Shown here: positions 23,445-35,219 of the stretch, one piece after another
Layout of the letters: each line of letters starts with the position of its first letter
Position numbering within the stretch: the stretch's first letter is position 1
NCBI RefSeq assembly: GCF_012273895.1
Contig: NC_052112.1
Coordinates: 6,138,001 to 6,202,000 of the forward strand
Direction of reading: 5' to 3'
Origin: Zerene cesonia
Taxonomy: Eukaryota; Arthropoda; Insecta; Lepidoptera; Pieridae
Length of the DNA stretch: 64,000 nucleotides
The notes under the pieces: model-generated
Seen by the model: only the letters and a program-made list of their open reading frames with translations
What the model was told of the DNA's origin: nothing
The model's database searches: none
Position numbers and translations under genes: made by a program

Positions 23445-26400
23445 CAAGAATTGCTCGTTTAAAGGTATAAGATAACTGATCAGAGTATCTAATTACAGAT
23501 CTTAATTTCAACCTTCATGTTACTTAGATTATGATATAATATGAACCTAATGATGTATTATATCATTTCATAGGTTCTAGTAATATAATTTCATTTGTAT
23601 CATTAAACTCTAAGTTGTAGAAAACCAATTACACAATATTATATAAAACTTATCTTATATGAATAGGAAGAAAAATGTTATTTTTAATGATAATAATTGT
23701 CTATAGAATGATTGGACGGTCCCGTTACCTCGCGACGAGCGGCAGGAGTTGGAGCTCTTTGGCACTGGCAACACAGGAATCAATTTCTCCAAATACGAGG
23801 ATATACCGGTTGAGGCCAGCGGCGAGAACGTACCGGACTTCATTACAAGCGTAAGTCTCTTTTAATTGTATAATTTTGAAGAAGATTTATTTAAAGGAAA
23901 AGATCAAACTTAACCAATAAATGTGAAATTGCAAATTATTTTATTCTATTACAATTACAAAAAAAACTACCTTGACTCTTATATTATAATTACATTAATT
24001 CTGTTTACATTACACAGCAAACTGCATCGTTTTATCAAGTTATTTCTCATCTTAGAAACCATAATTTGTTACTACCGCAGTATAGAGATGAACATAGAGA
24101 ATGAATTTCCACCACAATGAAATGCAATTTCTGTTGCAGTTTGAGGATGTTAACCTGACAGAAATAATGCGGTCGAACATCTCCCTCGCACGCTACGACA
24201 AGCCGACGCCGGTGCAGAAGTACGCGATTCCGATAGTGCTCGGCCGCCGCGATGTGATGGCGTGCGCGCAGACCGGCTCCGGCAAGACGGCCGCCTTCCT
24301 GGTGCCCATACTCAATCAGATGTATGAAGCTGGGCCCGTCAAACACATGGGGTGAGCGGACACAGTTATATTTGTAAATGAATAGGTGTAACTTTTTGGT
24401 GGCGCATACATTAGTAATTTTTTTATTTATAATTTTGACTCTTTATTTATGATTTTAGAACATTGGTAATAGACATGTTTACTTTATTTAAAATCGAATG
24501 TAATGTAATGATTTAGTGTTAGTGGGCAAGTTATGAAACTTAAAATTTGTAAATTATGTGTTGCCCTAAGTTCAATCTAAATAGTTGAGATCACTAAGGT
24601 AATATGATGTACAAAATAAATTTACCTACTACCTATAAAATAACCTACCGAATACCGTTTAACAATATCAATTTAATCATATTGTTTGTCACAGGACATT
24701 CCAGCGACGCAAGCAATACCCGTTGGGGCTCGTGTTGGCGCCGACTCGCGAGCTCGCCACACAGATTTATGATGAAGCCAGAAAATTTGCCTACCGCTCC
24801 CGTGTCAGACCTTGTGTAGTGTAAGCATATTATTTATGTGGATTTATTCACCAAAAAGGCTTTTAGATCCGTTGATAATACTGCATACCAATTATTTTCA
24901 AATACCTGGTCACAGTCGAAAACTGTATCTATAGTCTTAGCTCAGAATACTTTTTTAGTATCATTTATTTGTATTGTTTTGGAATAATTTTTTCCCTCAT
25001 CCAATTTTTCTTCTTATTCTCAGTGTAGTTAATATGAGATAGTTAGTGATAATATAAATCTTTTCTGAAAGTGTTGTAACTTGGTCCCGCAAATTTACAG
25101 CAGTTTGCTGTCGTTTAAACGTGCTAAAACACATTTGTATGTCTTCAACACTCAACTTAATCACCCAACAGATACGGCGGTTCCCCCATCCACGAACAGT
25201 TCCGCGAGCTGGAGCGCGGCTGCCACCTGCTGGTGGCGACGCCCGGGCGCCTGGTGGACATGCTGGCGCGCGGCCGCGTCGTGCTCGACCACTGCCGCCA
25301 CCTCGTGCTCGACGAGGCCGACCGCATGCTGGACATGGGCTTCGAGCCGCAGATCCGCAAGATCGTCGAGTGCCACACGATGCCCAAGACTGGCGAGCGG
25401 CAGACGCTCATGTTCTCGGCCACCTTCCCCAAGCAGATACAAGTGCTTGCGCAGGACTTCCTCTACAATTACGTGTTCCTCGCCGTCGGCCGGGTGGGCT
25501 CCACGTCAGAGAATATTACACAGAAGGTGAGCTTTTGTTATATTTGTATATTATTATTTACAAGTCAATACTGTTAATTTCGTTTTTGCAACATTATTAA
25601 TTATTATTATTAAATTTGTTTCAGGTTGTATGGGTGGAAGAACAAGACAAGCGATCATTTTTGTTGGATTTATTGAATGCCTCCAATTTGTTGCAACGTA
25701 CGCGCTCCGAGGAAGATCAACTCACTCTAGTCTTTGTTGAGACAAAGAAAGGTATACTAAATTTTTGTATCCATTTCACTAATAAAATAGATTTCAGAAA
25801 TCTTTACAAGGCAAAGTTCCTATTCATAATGTATTTTAATGAATGTGTCATTGACTTTATCTAATTTATTCATTTATATTTATTTATTTACCTTGAAGCA
25901 AGTATTTTTCACCAAAAATAACTAAATTGAACAATTTGGCCAGGCGCGGACCAGCTGGAAGAGTTCCTGGACCGCGACGGGTACCCGGTGACGTCGATCC
26001 ACGGCGACCGGTCGCAGCGCGAGCGCGAGGAGGCGCTGCGTCGCTTCCGCTCCGGCCAGACGCCCATACTCGTCGCCACCGCCGTCGCCGCTAGAGGTCG
26101 CTTCTTGTTCCACATACATTTTATTGTATTCAGTATACACGCAAACAAGAATAAACAAAACTTTGCATCTTCAATACATTTATATTAATTGATTTGTGGT
26201 CAGATACACCAGTATTAGAATTAAAATATAGCCGTTTCATTTTACTTGATCGTAATTGACATTATATATATTGATAAATGTGCGAGATTTAAAATAACTT
26301 CGAAGTTCCTGTACTGTTAATACAATTTTTAATCTATAAAACGGTTGTATGTACGAGAGGTCCTTTTTACGTAATGTAATGTTATCAGATCACAACTCTG

Positions 26401-28793
26401 TGACTTGTGCACTTAGCAAAATCAACATAGCTGCTGAATGTTATATACGATTAAATGTCATTAATATTAAAATCAATTTACAAGTATAAAATTCATTGTT
26501 AATTGTAATTTTGATGTCACAGAATTGATTTAATGTATATGAGAAAATAATAATTAAAGTATACTTAGTGTAATTCGTTAAATCAAGCTAGCAGTAAATG
26601 CACAAGAAAAGTAACAACACATGCTCATCTTTAACTATATAAGATCTCTGTCTGTCCCTATGTATGTTTAAATCTTTAAACTTATGCAACGGATTTTTTA
26701 ATAGATTCGAGGGGAAGGTTTATATGTATAATAACATCTATTAAACTACTCCGAAATTAACGCGTTCGAAGCCGCGGTCAAAAGCAAGTTATATAAAAAA
26801 AGTATCGACAGCACACTTGACGCTCTCATCCTCCAGGTCTGGACATCCCGCACGTGCGGCACGTGATCAACTTCGACCTGCCGTCCGACGTGGAGGAGTA
26901 CGTGCACCGCATCGGGCGTACCGGCCGCATGGGCAACCTCGGCGTGGCTACCTCCTTCTTCAACGACTCCAACCGCGGCCTGGCCAGGGACCTGGTCGAG
27001 CTGCTGGTCGAGGCCAAGCAGGATGTGCCAAAGTGAGTTTGCTGGTTGGATGGTTAGAGAGGAGTTTGATAAACAATGGATATATTGAACTTGTCAGTAT
27101 AGATAAGAATCATCGTTAGTCATATGCTTTGCGTACAGTGTGAATAAGGTGATTTTGTGATTGAGGTTTGATTGTGTGATTGTTTTCCCAAAAAAAAAAA
27201 AATTGTTTCACTCTGGATATTAATCGTACAGCAACAATTCATTAAAAAACCACAGGAGCCTTGTTACATATATTTTTTCTTGTTCCATTTATACATTTAC
27301 GGCTACTATTTTACTCTTACTACGTTGTCAATTTTTTCCTTTGACTACGCGGACGACAAGTTCTGATTATGATGCTATGTTCATGCAACGTTTGTGCAGC
27401 AGAAGCGTTAAAAGTATGTGTTGTGTACAGTTGGCTGACGAGCACGGCGGCGGACGGGCGCGCGGGCGGCGGCGGGCGGCGCGCGGGCGGCAGCCGCTCG
27501 GGCGGCACGCGCTTCGGCGGCAGCGGCTTCGGCGCGCGCGACTTCCGCACGCAGCCGCGCCAGCAGCCGCGCTCCGCCGGGCCCTCCACCATGGGCAACG
27601 GTACCGTCTATGCCCTACTGCTTTTGTGTCTAAACCTTACATACGTATATTATGCAACCCTGCCTGTAAAACAGTTTCCTGTTTATAATGTTAGTTTAGA
27701 GAAATGAACTTTTTTGGTGCTAACTTCACAATTTATTATTTGTTATAGCTACCATATTAGTAAACCAAAATTGAGATTTACAGCCCTATCACATTATCAG
27801 ACTTTTTTTTCCGCTTTTAGTGGCCAACTTTTTATACTACTTTTAAAAATATAGAAGCCTCATTCATCATTCTATGATATGAAAGGAGCCCGACGTGAAA
27901 ACACGATCATATAGCGCTAATAATGTTTTATATCTGATAATGCTTCATGACGTTATGGTAGACCTGTACTCGGAAATAAGACTAATTAGTCTCATCTGGG
28001 TTTCAGTCTACTGTATGCACACAGTTGATGCTTACGGCCAAGGTTAAGCGGTCAGCTATAATTTTTCCATCAGTTCAGATGTGACTCATGAAACTAGTTA
28101 ATAAATATATTTTTAGATGTTAGTGTATTGGGCCTTTGCCAATCCTATTTATACTTCATGTTAAAACTTATAGAAATACACAGTCCAGTCATTTTCTAAC
28201 AGAATCGGCTTTACTAATATTACAAATCCGGAAGTATGTTTCTTGGTCTCTGTTTCAAGTAACAACAATGATTAGATTTTTCTTTGAGGAGATAGTTGGA
28301 AAGCTTGAGCGTGACATTTGCTACTTTTTGCCACAGTAAAACACCCCATAGGATATTTGCCTTAATTGCACGGGCGAAGCCGCGGGCGGAAAGCTAGTAG
28401 ATTACATAGCAAGAGAGTGTAAATACCTATCCATGATTATTTGTGTTGATTGTGTTGATTAAAGTTGTAATAACATTTTCAGCTCTTGCGATAAACATAA
28501 ATTAATTATTAAAATGGTTGATGTTAATATCTATTTCTTCTGTTAAGTTTATTTATGAAGAGCCTATATTGTATATCCATAGTATGTTAATTATATGATA
28601 TCTCATAACACAACATAGTGTATAACGTAGGACTGTAAAAAGTCTAGCGCTGTTCACATGTTTGTATATAACAGTCGGATATTCAGGTTTCGGCTACGGC
28701 GGCGGCTCGTACGGCGGCAACTACGGCGGCTCGTACGGCGGCGGCGGCGGCGGGGGCGGCGGCGGCGGCACCGACTGGTGGGAGCAGCCCTAG
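18841..28793 (+). CDS. bel: DDX3-family DEAD-box ATP-dependent RNA helicase Belle, 746 aa, complete
   Basis: Thirteen coding exons: 18841-18885, 20752-20848, 21345-21518, 22444-22766, 23707-23850, 24140-24351, 24695-24820, 25172-25526, 25625-25751, 25944-26096, 26837-27032, 27431-27600 and 28675-28793. They sum to 2241 nt with one continuous frame. The start MSNVTNQNGTGLEQQ matches Belle/DDX3. The N-arm has LAGLDL (export-signal-like) and YIPPHLR at 32-38 (the eIF4E-binding type motif of DDX3), then RD/RG/Gly-rich segments. Core: Q motif near 280-290, AQTGSGKT 304-311, PTRELA, ATPGRL, DEAD 421-424, SAT 456-458, ATAVAARG ending at 586, HRIGRTGR 608-615. The C-arm is RG/Gly-rich and ends TDWWEQP. 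DDX3 proteins unwind structured RNA and act in translation initiation and RNP granules. All catalytic motifs are intact. Donors of exons 1 and 10 (GTCGGT, GTCGCT) are weak. Confidence 0.97.
19925..20145 (+). repeat. Interspersed LINE-like fragment in belle intron 1
   Basis: CTGGCTGTCTCCTTTTGCCT, CTGAACACATTTGGGTGAAA and ATTTGTTACTAAGATAG are followed by AAGCGAAGCGGTTATACATA. Together they resemble the tail of a common LINE in Lepidoptera. Confidence 0.45.
21948..22230 (+). repeat. SINE-like interspersed repeat, copy D
   Basis: CTTGATGCTAAGCGATCACC, ACCGCCCATGAACATTTGC, GTCGTCCGCTTTAAAGGGG, GTGCCTCTGGCTTCCCCACC and TGTGCCGAAACGTGTTCGAT follow copy A closely. It sits in belle intron 3. Confidence 0.78.
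23049..23470 (+). repeat. LINE-type element fragment with internal 96-bp tandem and TA run
   Basis: It begins CTAGCTGTGACCCGCGGTTG, contains a twofold tandem at 23122-23311 and ends ATTTCATGAAAATCGTTGG, GAGCCGATTCCGAGATCC, a TA dinucleotide run (23414-23446) and CAAGAATTGCTCGTTTAAAG. This layout is characteristic of truncated LINE tails in Lepidoptera. It lies in belle intron 4. Confidence 0.65.
23122..23311 (+). repeat. 96-bp tandem duplication inside the LINE fragment
   Basis: Two near-identical units start with TTATTTCAGTTGTCCAGCT and end with CACGAATATGACATT. They differ at a few positions (for example TATATACGAAGCGAATAG against TGTCTACGAAGCAAAATAG). Confidence 0.8.
26640..26800 (+). repeat. 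Interspersed LINE-like fragment in belle intron 10
   Basis: TCTGTCTGTCCCTATGTATG, TAAACTTATGCAACGGATTT and TTCGAAGCCGCGGTCAAAAG form the phrase order of a common moth repeat tail. It ends only about 40 nt before the exon 11 acceptor. Confidence 0.5.
28365..28400 (-). repeat. Short LINE-like terminus in belle intron 12
   Basis: Read on the minus strand: TACTAGCTTTCCGCCCGCGG, then CTTCGCCCGTGC. It is the familiar start of an interspersed element related to the one at 23049. The left limit of the insertion is unclear. Confidence 0.5.
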
Positions 28794-28799
28794 GTCACT

Positions 28800-28913
28800 A
28801 CCATCAAACGACGTCGATACCATCAAACGACGTCGATATCATCAAACGACGTCAATACCATCAAACGACGTCATTCCTATCTTTTGATGTCACTACCATC
28901 ACATGACGTCACT
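28800..28913 (+). repeat. Six-unit 19-bp tandem array just after the belle stop codon
   Basis: Units of 19 bp (ACCATCAAACGACGTCGAT) start at 28800, 28819, 28838, 28857, 28876 and 28895. The first four are nearly identical and the last two diverged. Each keeps a GACGTC or GATGTC core. The array starts 7 nt after the TAG at 28791-28793, so it is in the 3' UTR. Confidence 0.92.
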
Positions 28914-29642
28914 TTCACTACCCGACTAGCATACATGGATTACTTCTTAATTAGATGATTTAAACAAACGGTTTTGCCGCAATGTGTTAAATTTATTTAT
29001 TAATTGTATCTTCAAATATGTTGTGTCTATGTTAAAACAAGGAGTGTGTAATAATAGTATAAATAAAAATGGTAATGTTCACTGGAATATAGTGAGATTA
29101 AATGTTACTAAAAATTATTTGTATTAAATATTTGCTATAAAGTTGTTACGGAATCGATTTTGCCCAATAATGGGTGATTGTGTCTAGTAGACTCTGTAAT
29201 AACTTTGGTGGAACGAAATGAAAAGCGAAATATATCTTAAATTAATTGAATCTTTAGTTGTTTAGTTTTATCCTGTCCTAATATTGTTTATTTTGTACAA
29301 AGTTTTCCATGTATGTATCAACATTTTATAGATAACCATCTCTGTATGTGATCGTCACAATATGAATTATTCCCTATAGATAGACGGTGTTACTAGCACG
29401 GCACTCAGACGGTAAAGCAAAATTTCCCAGTTCGCAATAGTTCACACAAATGGCAAGTTTCAAAACGTTACAATCTGTCTGGGCGTCGTGCACGTCTTGT
29501 ACCGTAAAATTAAGTAAATGAATCATTATTGTAATATTATTCGATTATTTTCCTCCGCGCGTCGGATTAAATTACCCGCGAACTATTTAAGTATAGTTTT
29601 AAATGTAATTGTGATTCAGGGCGGTGCGTACGTGTGCGTGCG

Positions 29643-29681
29643 TCGCGATCGTTGAATCTCATGCGCGCCGAACGATCGCGA
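29643..29681. repeat. Perfect inverted repeat, 11-bp CpG-rich arms, 17-nt loop
   Basis: Arms TCGCGATCGTT (29643-29653) and AACGATCGCGA (29671-29681) are exact reverse complements. A further TCGCGATC word follows at about 29761. Confidence 0.85.
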
Positions 29682-31979
29682 ACAATGTTTTAACAATATT
29701 TTTAAAATATTTTAGATAGATGTCGTCCCGGGCATTTCCCGCGATGCCCGTGAAAGCGAATCGCGATCAACGCGGGGCCAAATGGAAAGAGCTACGTTTA
29801 ATTTCCATCGCACCAGTACTGGTCGCGTTCCGCAATTTATTCTTTCAGTAACAATTATGTGGAAGTAGTCGATTAATATAGATTTTTTGATGTTCCATCT
29901 GTATCGTGGATTCGTCTGGATTGTATTGATGCTATATTGTATTTCGATTTGTCTTTTCCGATCTGTCTCCTTCACGATTTTCGACAATTTTAAGCATTTA
30001 CGCACCTAAGTCGATGTAGCTATTCGATGCAGTAGATGATAGTTGGAGTACCGATACAGTATCATAGTAAATGTTATCTAAATTTTGTCTGTAGAGATTC
30101 CATATTGTAACATCTGTCACCAATGTGGTCTGTAATTTGAATGTGAATTTACAAATAAAAAATGAAACTGAATATCGGTTGTTATTATTTTGCTTTCCCC
30201 TAGCCCTTTATCTCTTTGGATTTTTGGAATTTTATTTATTTTAGGATTGGACTCTCAATAGGTATGTACGTTTGTAATAATAAACGCATAATGCGATTAA
30301 ACTTAGAATACTGAGATCAATTCCGTGCCATTTTGTGATGTCACAAGTATTAATTCAAGTGAACTAATAATGTAGGAGTCGGGGAAAATAATATAAACCA
30401 TTATATTAACAAAAAATTTCTAAGTAAATCGTATTTTAAAATGACAACACGAAATGGACAGTCATATATCATAGACATTCCTATTAGCTGAATCACGTTG
30501 TCATTCAAAATCCGAAAATCCATTATTAACCAAGATTGTTTATAGTCTGTTATTTAAAGTTGATTTTATATTCTAAAATCTTACATTATCTGTTAGAAAT
30601 ATACATTGCAATGCAGGCTCTTTATACAAATATATATTACAATGGACTAAAGTTGGCAGCTACCTATATAATATTTTCTATGTATAAAGAACACGAAAAT
30701 TAATAATAGAATGAAAAACAATTATATATACACATTGATACTATTATATTATGTTATACTAAAGAAATATAAAACATCTACTTTCACGATAACCATCAAG
30801 ATTTGGATAGTAGGTGAACAAAATGCTAAAAGCCTTTCTAAGCTTGTCTTTAAAATATCATTATTATTAATTTATCTCATCGATTACATACGTAATGGCC
30901 AATGGCTTATTGAATACATCTTTTTGTGGCGCCTTTTTATTTGGAGATCGCGTCTGGAGCGGGCGGGACCCCGCCGTGAAGGCATCCACGGAATGCTCTA
31001 AAGGTGACTCGTGGATAAATTACGGACATTTCTTTCATTTTAACGATTCCCTATATTATTTAATTTATTTTTATTGTATGTTACACATTCGGCTTGTAAC
31101 AATGTTTGTTTTTGGACTTCATTAGCATAAAGCCCACGCTGAGGTAAAAAAATTAGAAGCGCAGCCATTTTGATTCTTCGATAGTTTTAATCTTGTGTAT
31201 ATTCCTAAAGGTTCACGTGTCTAATAAAAGAGATAGCGGGATGTCTCAATTCCACAATAATTTGTTAGTTTTTTATCGCATCACAATGGTGACACGATAA
31301 AACAATTAATTTATTATCGTTGGGAGAGATGATTCTGATCGGTTTATTGGCCGCGCTCGCCGCTGGACATTAATAGTTTTATGTAAGAAGTAATTTTTAT
31401 TAATTGTTTGTTAATGTATCAGTTACTTTTAATTTACTTTTATACGGGATCCGTCAATATACTACTTATTATTACTATCTGTAGCGTAGCATGCCTTAGA
31501 GGGGCCCTGCAATAAAATTTTAAAATTAAAATTAAGTTTTAAACAAGCACACGTCACGGGATATTAATGTACCTACCTATAATACTTAACTAATATTATG
31601 ACAAATAACAATATGTTTTGATCAAACAAAAAAATAAATGCATAGCTGCATCTGATACTGATACTGTTTTTATTTAGATTACAGTATGTAGGTAGGTATG
31701 CCACGTTTTTGTTACGTTGTAGAAATGACGTTTTTCTTCCAAAATATACCTAGATAGTTAGCAAATTCTAACACCTAATACCGGTCACTCACATTCGCAC
31801 AAGTACGCAAACCATAAATTATAAAAACCTAGTATTTTTCGTGTATGAGCGCAAACCATCGTTCATAATACAAATGATTGTACAAAAGTAATCGGCCCGG
31901 GTATTAAGGATAGACAAGCGCCTTTTTGTGATGTCATAGCTCCATTAATAACCTGAGTAAAGCGAAAACATTTCTATTT

Positions 31980-32023
31980 AAATAAAGCTTTTTTAAGCCA
32001 GTTAAATAAAGCTTTTTTAAGTA
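31980..32023. repeat. Short tandem duplication
   Basis: AAATAAAGCTTTTTTAAG occurs twice at 26-bp spacing. Confidence 0.8.
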
Positions 32024-32218
32024 ACTAGCTAAATTATGTTTCGAAACATTTTTTTTATATTTAAGGCTGGTTTACATAAAAATATCTTATGTATAAAAAA
32101 TACGCCCCGGCCCCGGGCAGCATACGTGAGGGGGCGGAAGAAAGCACAATTGTATTAAATTGGAAAATATTACAAATACTGAAATATTCGAAATAGTGGG
32201 CCTAAATTTTAAGACACA

Positions 32219-32300
32219 GTCTTAATATAGACGGACAGATAGACATACGGACAGCAAAATCTTTCTTGAAACGGCAACTTTCAGGTACGGAACCCTAACT
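32219..32300 (-). repeat. Interspersed repeat, family X copy 3
   Basis: AGACGGACAGATAGACATAC, GGACAGCAAAATC and GGTACGGAACCCTAA read as the reverse complement of the layout seen at 29-155. Confidence 0.6.
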
Positions 32301-32551
32301 CGGGGCGCCACATTTCCAGTTGGCCTCAGGCGGCAAAAATTTGCGTTATTTACTGATAAGAAGTATGCCACTTTTAGGTTATCGAATGCTGGTTAAAATT
32401 GAAAAGGACAGGAAGAGGGAGTAGGTACATTATCGTCATGTAGTTTTGAACAGCATTCACACCATTTATAAATCCAATAATAATAATGTTGAAAACACAT
32501 AGAGCGCAAACAATTTCCTTGGTGAATTTGATCATTGAAACAGAAGGTAAT

Positions 32552-32599
32552 ATCACGGGTAATATCAAAATGTATTAGTATTTTGATATTACCCGTGAT
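32552..32599. repeat. Perfect inverted repeat, 20-bp arms, 8-nt loop
   Basis: Arms 32552-32571 and 32580-32599 are exact reverse complements, starting ATCACGGGTAAT. The loop is GTATTAGT. Confidence 0.95.
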
Positions 32600-35154
32600 C
32601 CTTAAGAATAAATGCAAAACGTATAATATCTTAATAGTGTACTAACATTAACTACAAGAAAAAAGAACGTCATACAATTGCAACTGCAACAATAGTCAAT
32701 AGACTGAGGGAAGGTTTTGTTCTAGTTTAAGTAGTCATAAATTACCACGCCCGTATGACGGACATAATAGATTCTGCGTGTTTTGATTTATTACTGTTAT
32801 AAATGTATAAACAACAGGCTATGGAACTTGCTGTTATTGTTCTTGAAAGGCCCCATAAATTAGTTAAAAACATTTATGGATTTTTTTCTGAAACAGAAGT
32901 AGCACCTTCATTAGGATAGGGAATTCAATTGCGCATTTTGTTTTGTAGCTCTTTATTTTTTGTCACATTTTCATCATACATTATGTACGTTATCACTCAT
33001 AACGTATAACATTCAAATTCAACCCACATCAAGAAAACCTTTAGTCTCTTAAAGTACCAAATATTATTTATTATATTAACTGTGCACAGAGCCTCGTAGA
33101 CATGTCTGTAGTATCGGAACATATTATCTAGTACCTATAGTTAAAGTTAGAAATGATATCGTCTTTGAATTTTTATAACTATTTGTCTCATATACAATTG
33201 CTGCTAACGAAAATATATATTATATTATCGAAATACTTATATTATTTGAAACAAGTTTTAGCTGCATATTAATATATTAGGCTTTTAATTTAAAATCACA
33301 ACAAAAGAATGTTATAAATATACCTACAGATTTTAGGTTGACATGTGTAGTGGTTAATTGTAGTTTCATTTTTGAGAAACTCAAACACTTTCAAATATTT
33401 GATTACATTGTCAATCTTAGCCAAGCTTTCCTTTCTTAATTATTTGTTGTGATTTATGAGTGTGTCACTTATAAAAGACGCTCAGTCACGGTGGGCTAGC
33501 TGGTGTTCCATAGCTATTATCCCGTGTTAAGCATGTTTTCTAAACAAGACATCGGATGCAAACATTGTTCCTGTTTTCATTTTGTCTGTATAGTGTCCCT
33601 TCGTTTTGTTGGAAATGCATTGAATACAAAAACCTGCTACATTTCGTCAACCTTTATACACGTTTTCAATGACAGTTTTGTTACAATTCCCAATTTTGTA
33701 AGAATATTCCCTAAGGTATTGTTTTTTTTTTTGAGCCCCGGAATCGTTATTATAATGTTTGTTTTTGGAGAACTAAAATAAATTAACATTGATTTATTGT
33801 TTTAAATTTGTCACAAGCAGTAGGATGTTTTGCTATAACAATAACAATTGTTTGTTTTATACAGTGTAGGTACACTTATTAACAAATTTAAACTATATTC
33901 CTAAGTTGTGTATGTGTATGTGTTTACGTATTTAAAAAATTAATGGCATGTGTATATTTTAAAGTTACATTTTTTTACATGTTTTAATGTGTTTTTAAAG
34001 CCCTTAAATGAGAATAAATTCAACATCTAAGAGTATCAACAATCATGAGTACAAAGATATAAGAAATAGATATTGTGAACTATAGATACTAAATTTAAGC
34101 TAATAAATAAGATATACTTATTCTATAAATATTTGTCTCTTTTAACATTTCACATTAAGATACCTTCTATTGCTATTCTTTTTTTGATTAAATTGGTATA
34201 TAAAAATAACGTTTAATCTACATCGACTATACAGTTACTGAAGTATCATCGAAGTATGTATGTAACAAGGGGCAACATACATACGCCCTCCTGCGGTCGC
34301 ACGTGCTCTCTTCAGGGAAGAACCAAGTGGCCACCGCAGTGCTAAATGATTCGCATTACGAGCTTTTTGTACCAGTGGTGGAATAAGTAGCCCAGCATGG
34401 GACATCCATTAGGTTTATTTAAAAGTCGCATAGATTTTAATTAGGTACATGGAAATGTAGGTCATGCAGTTGGAATTAATTAATTTTTTGTACCTATGCA
34501 TCTAGATAAGTATGCAAGTACATACAGCGCTTTCTTAGTCTAGAACTTTGCTTTAACAACATATGAGGACAAAAATATACCTACTAATAAATAATATCTA
34601 TAGCGGGATACCTAAAGACAAACAGTTTTCATAATATTTTAAGCCGCAAATAATATCTCAATACATAGCATTGTATGCAAAACTGTGAGTTCGTACGAAT
34701 GCCTCCATGTCTATATTCGTAGGTAGGTAACCTACCTCATTCTATTGTCAGACGATCTTTTCCAAGTATGAATTTTTTAAGTAAGTAGTTATCAGTATGA
34801 CATCTGTATTTATTTTTACCAAATTTTGTAGATAGACATAACTTCGTTACGTAGCAGAAGCGTAAAAGATAAATTTGCAGTTGTATAATTATTATCCAAT
34901 ATAATTGACAGTGTACTTAATATTTGAAATTAAAAAACCGCCATGAAAACTTCGAACCCCAATCAAAAACGTAAATGTGCCATTTTTTGTTTAAATCGAT
35001 TACCATATTCGACACCTGTCTTCTTTACATATTTTACATCTGTTTTCGATAAGGACGTGATTATAAAGTCCATTTATAAAATACGTCTCGTGAGTTAACT
35101 AAATCAGAATGTTTATAATAATGGTAATAAATAAAGCAGTAATAAATTTGAACC

Positions 35155-35219
35155 GGTTGTGAGGCGCGCTCGGTGATGGGTGGGGCGAGAGAAGGCACGC
35201 CCAACGCCTTCTATATAAT
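35155..35219 (+). promoter_or_regulatory. Promoter-like GC-box/TATA cluster without a recognised gene
   Basis: A GC-rich block (GAGGCGCGCTCGG, GGGTGGGGCGAGAG, GGCACGCCCAACGCC) is followed by TATATAAT at 35212-35219 in otherwise AT-rich DNA. No credible ORF or donor was identified downstream. It could serve a noncoding RNA, a distant exon or an enhancer. Confidence 0.3.

Larger units (their letters stand above)
28794..30175 (+). other. bel: belle 3' UTR with two possible poly(A) sites
   Basis: There is no further coding frame after the stop. AATAAA occurs at 29062-29067 (short UTR of about 270 nt) and at 30154-30159 (long UTR of about 1.36 kb). The distal part contains a CpG-rich segment near 29560-29780 with a perfect hairpin at 29643-29681. 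Whether the distal part is transcribed is unknown. Confidence 0.5.

Noticed and set aside
25121..25600. 159-aa and 149-aa plus-strand ORFs over belle exon 8
   Set aside because: They are alternative frames of a GC-rich exon. The frame with ATPGRL, DEAD and SAT is the true one.
29712..30005. 97-aa minus-strand ORF in the belle 3' region
   Set aside because: No splice, motif or promoter support; it probably arises from the CpG-rich 3' segment.
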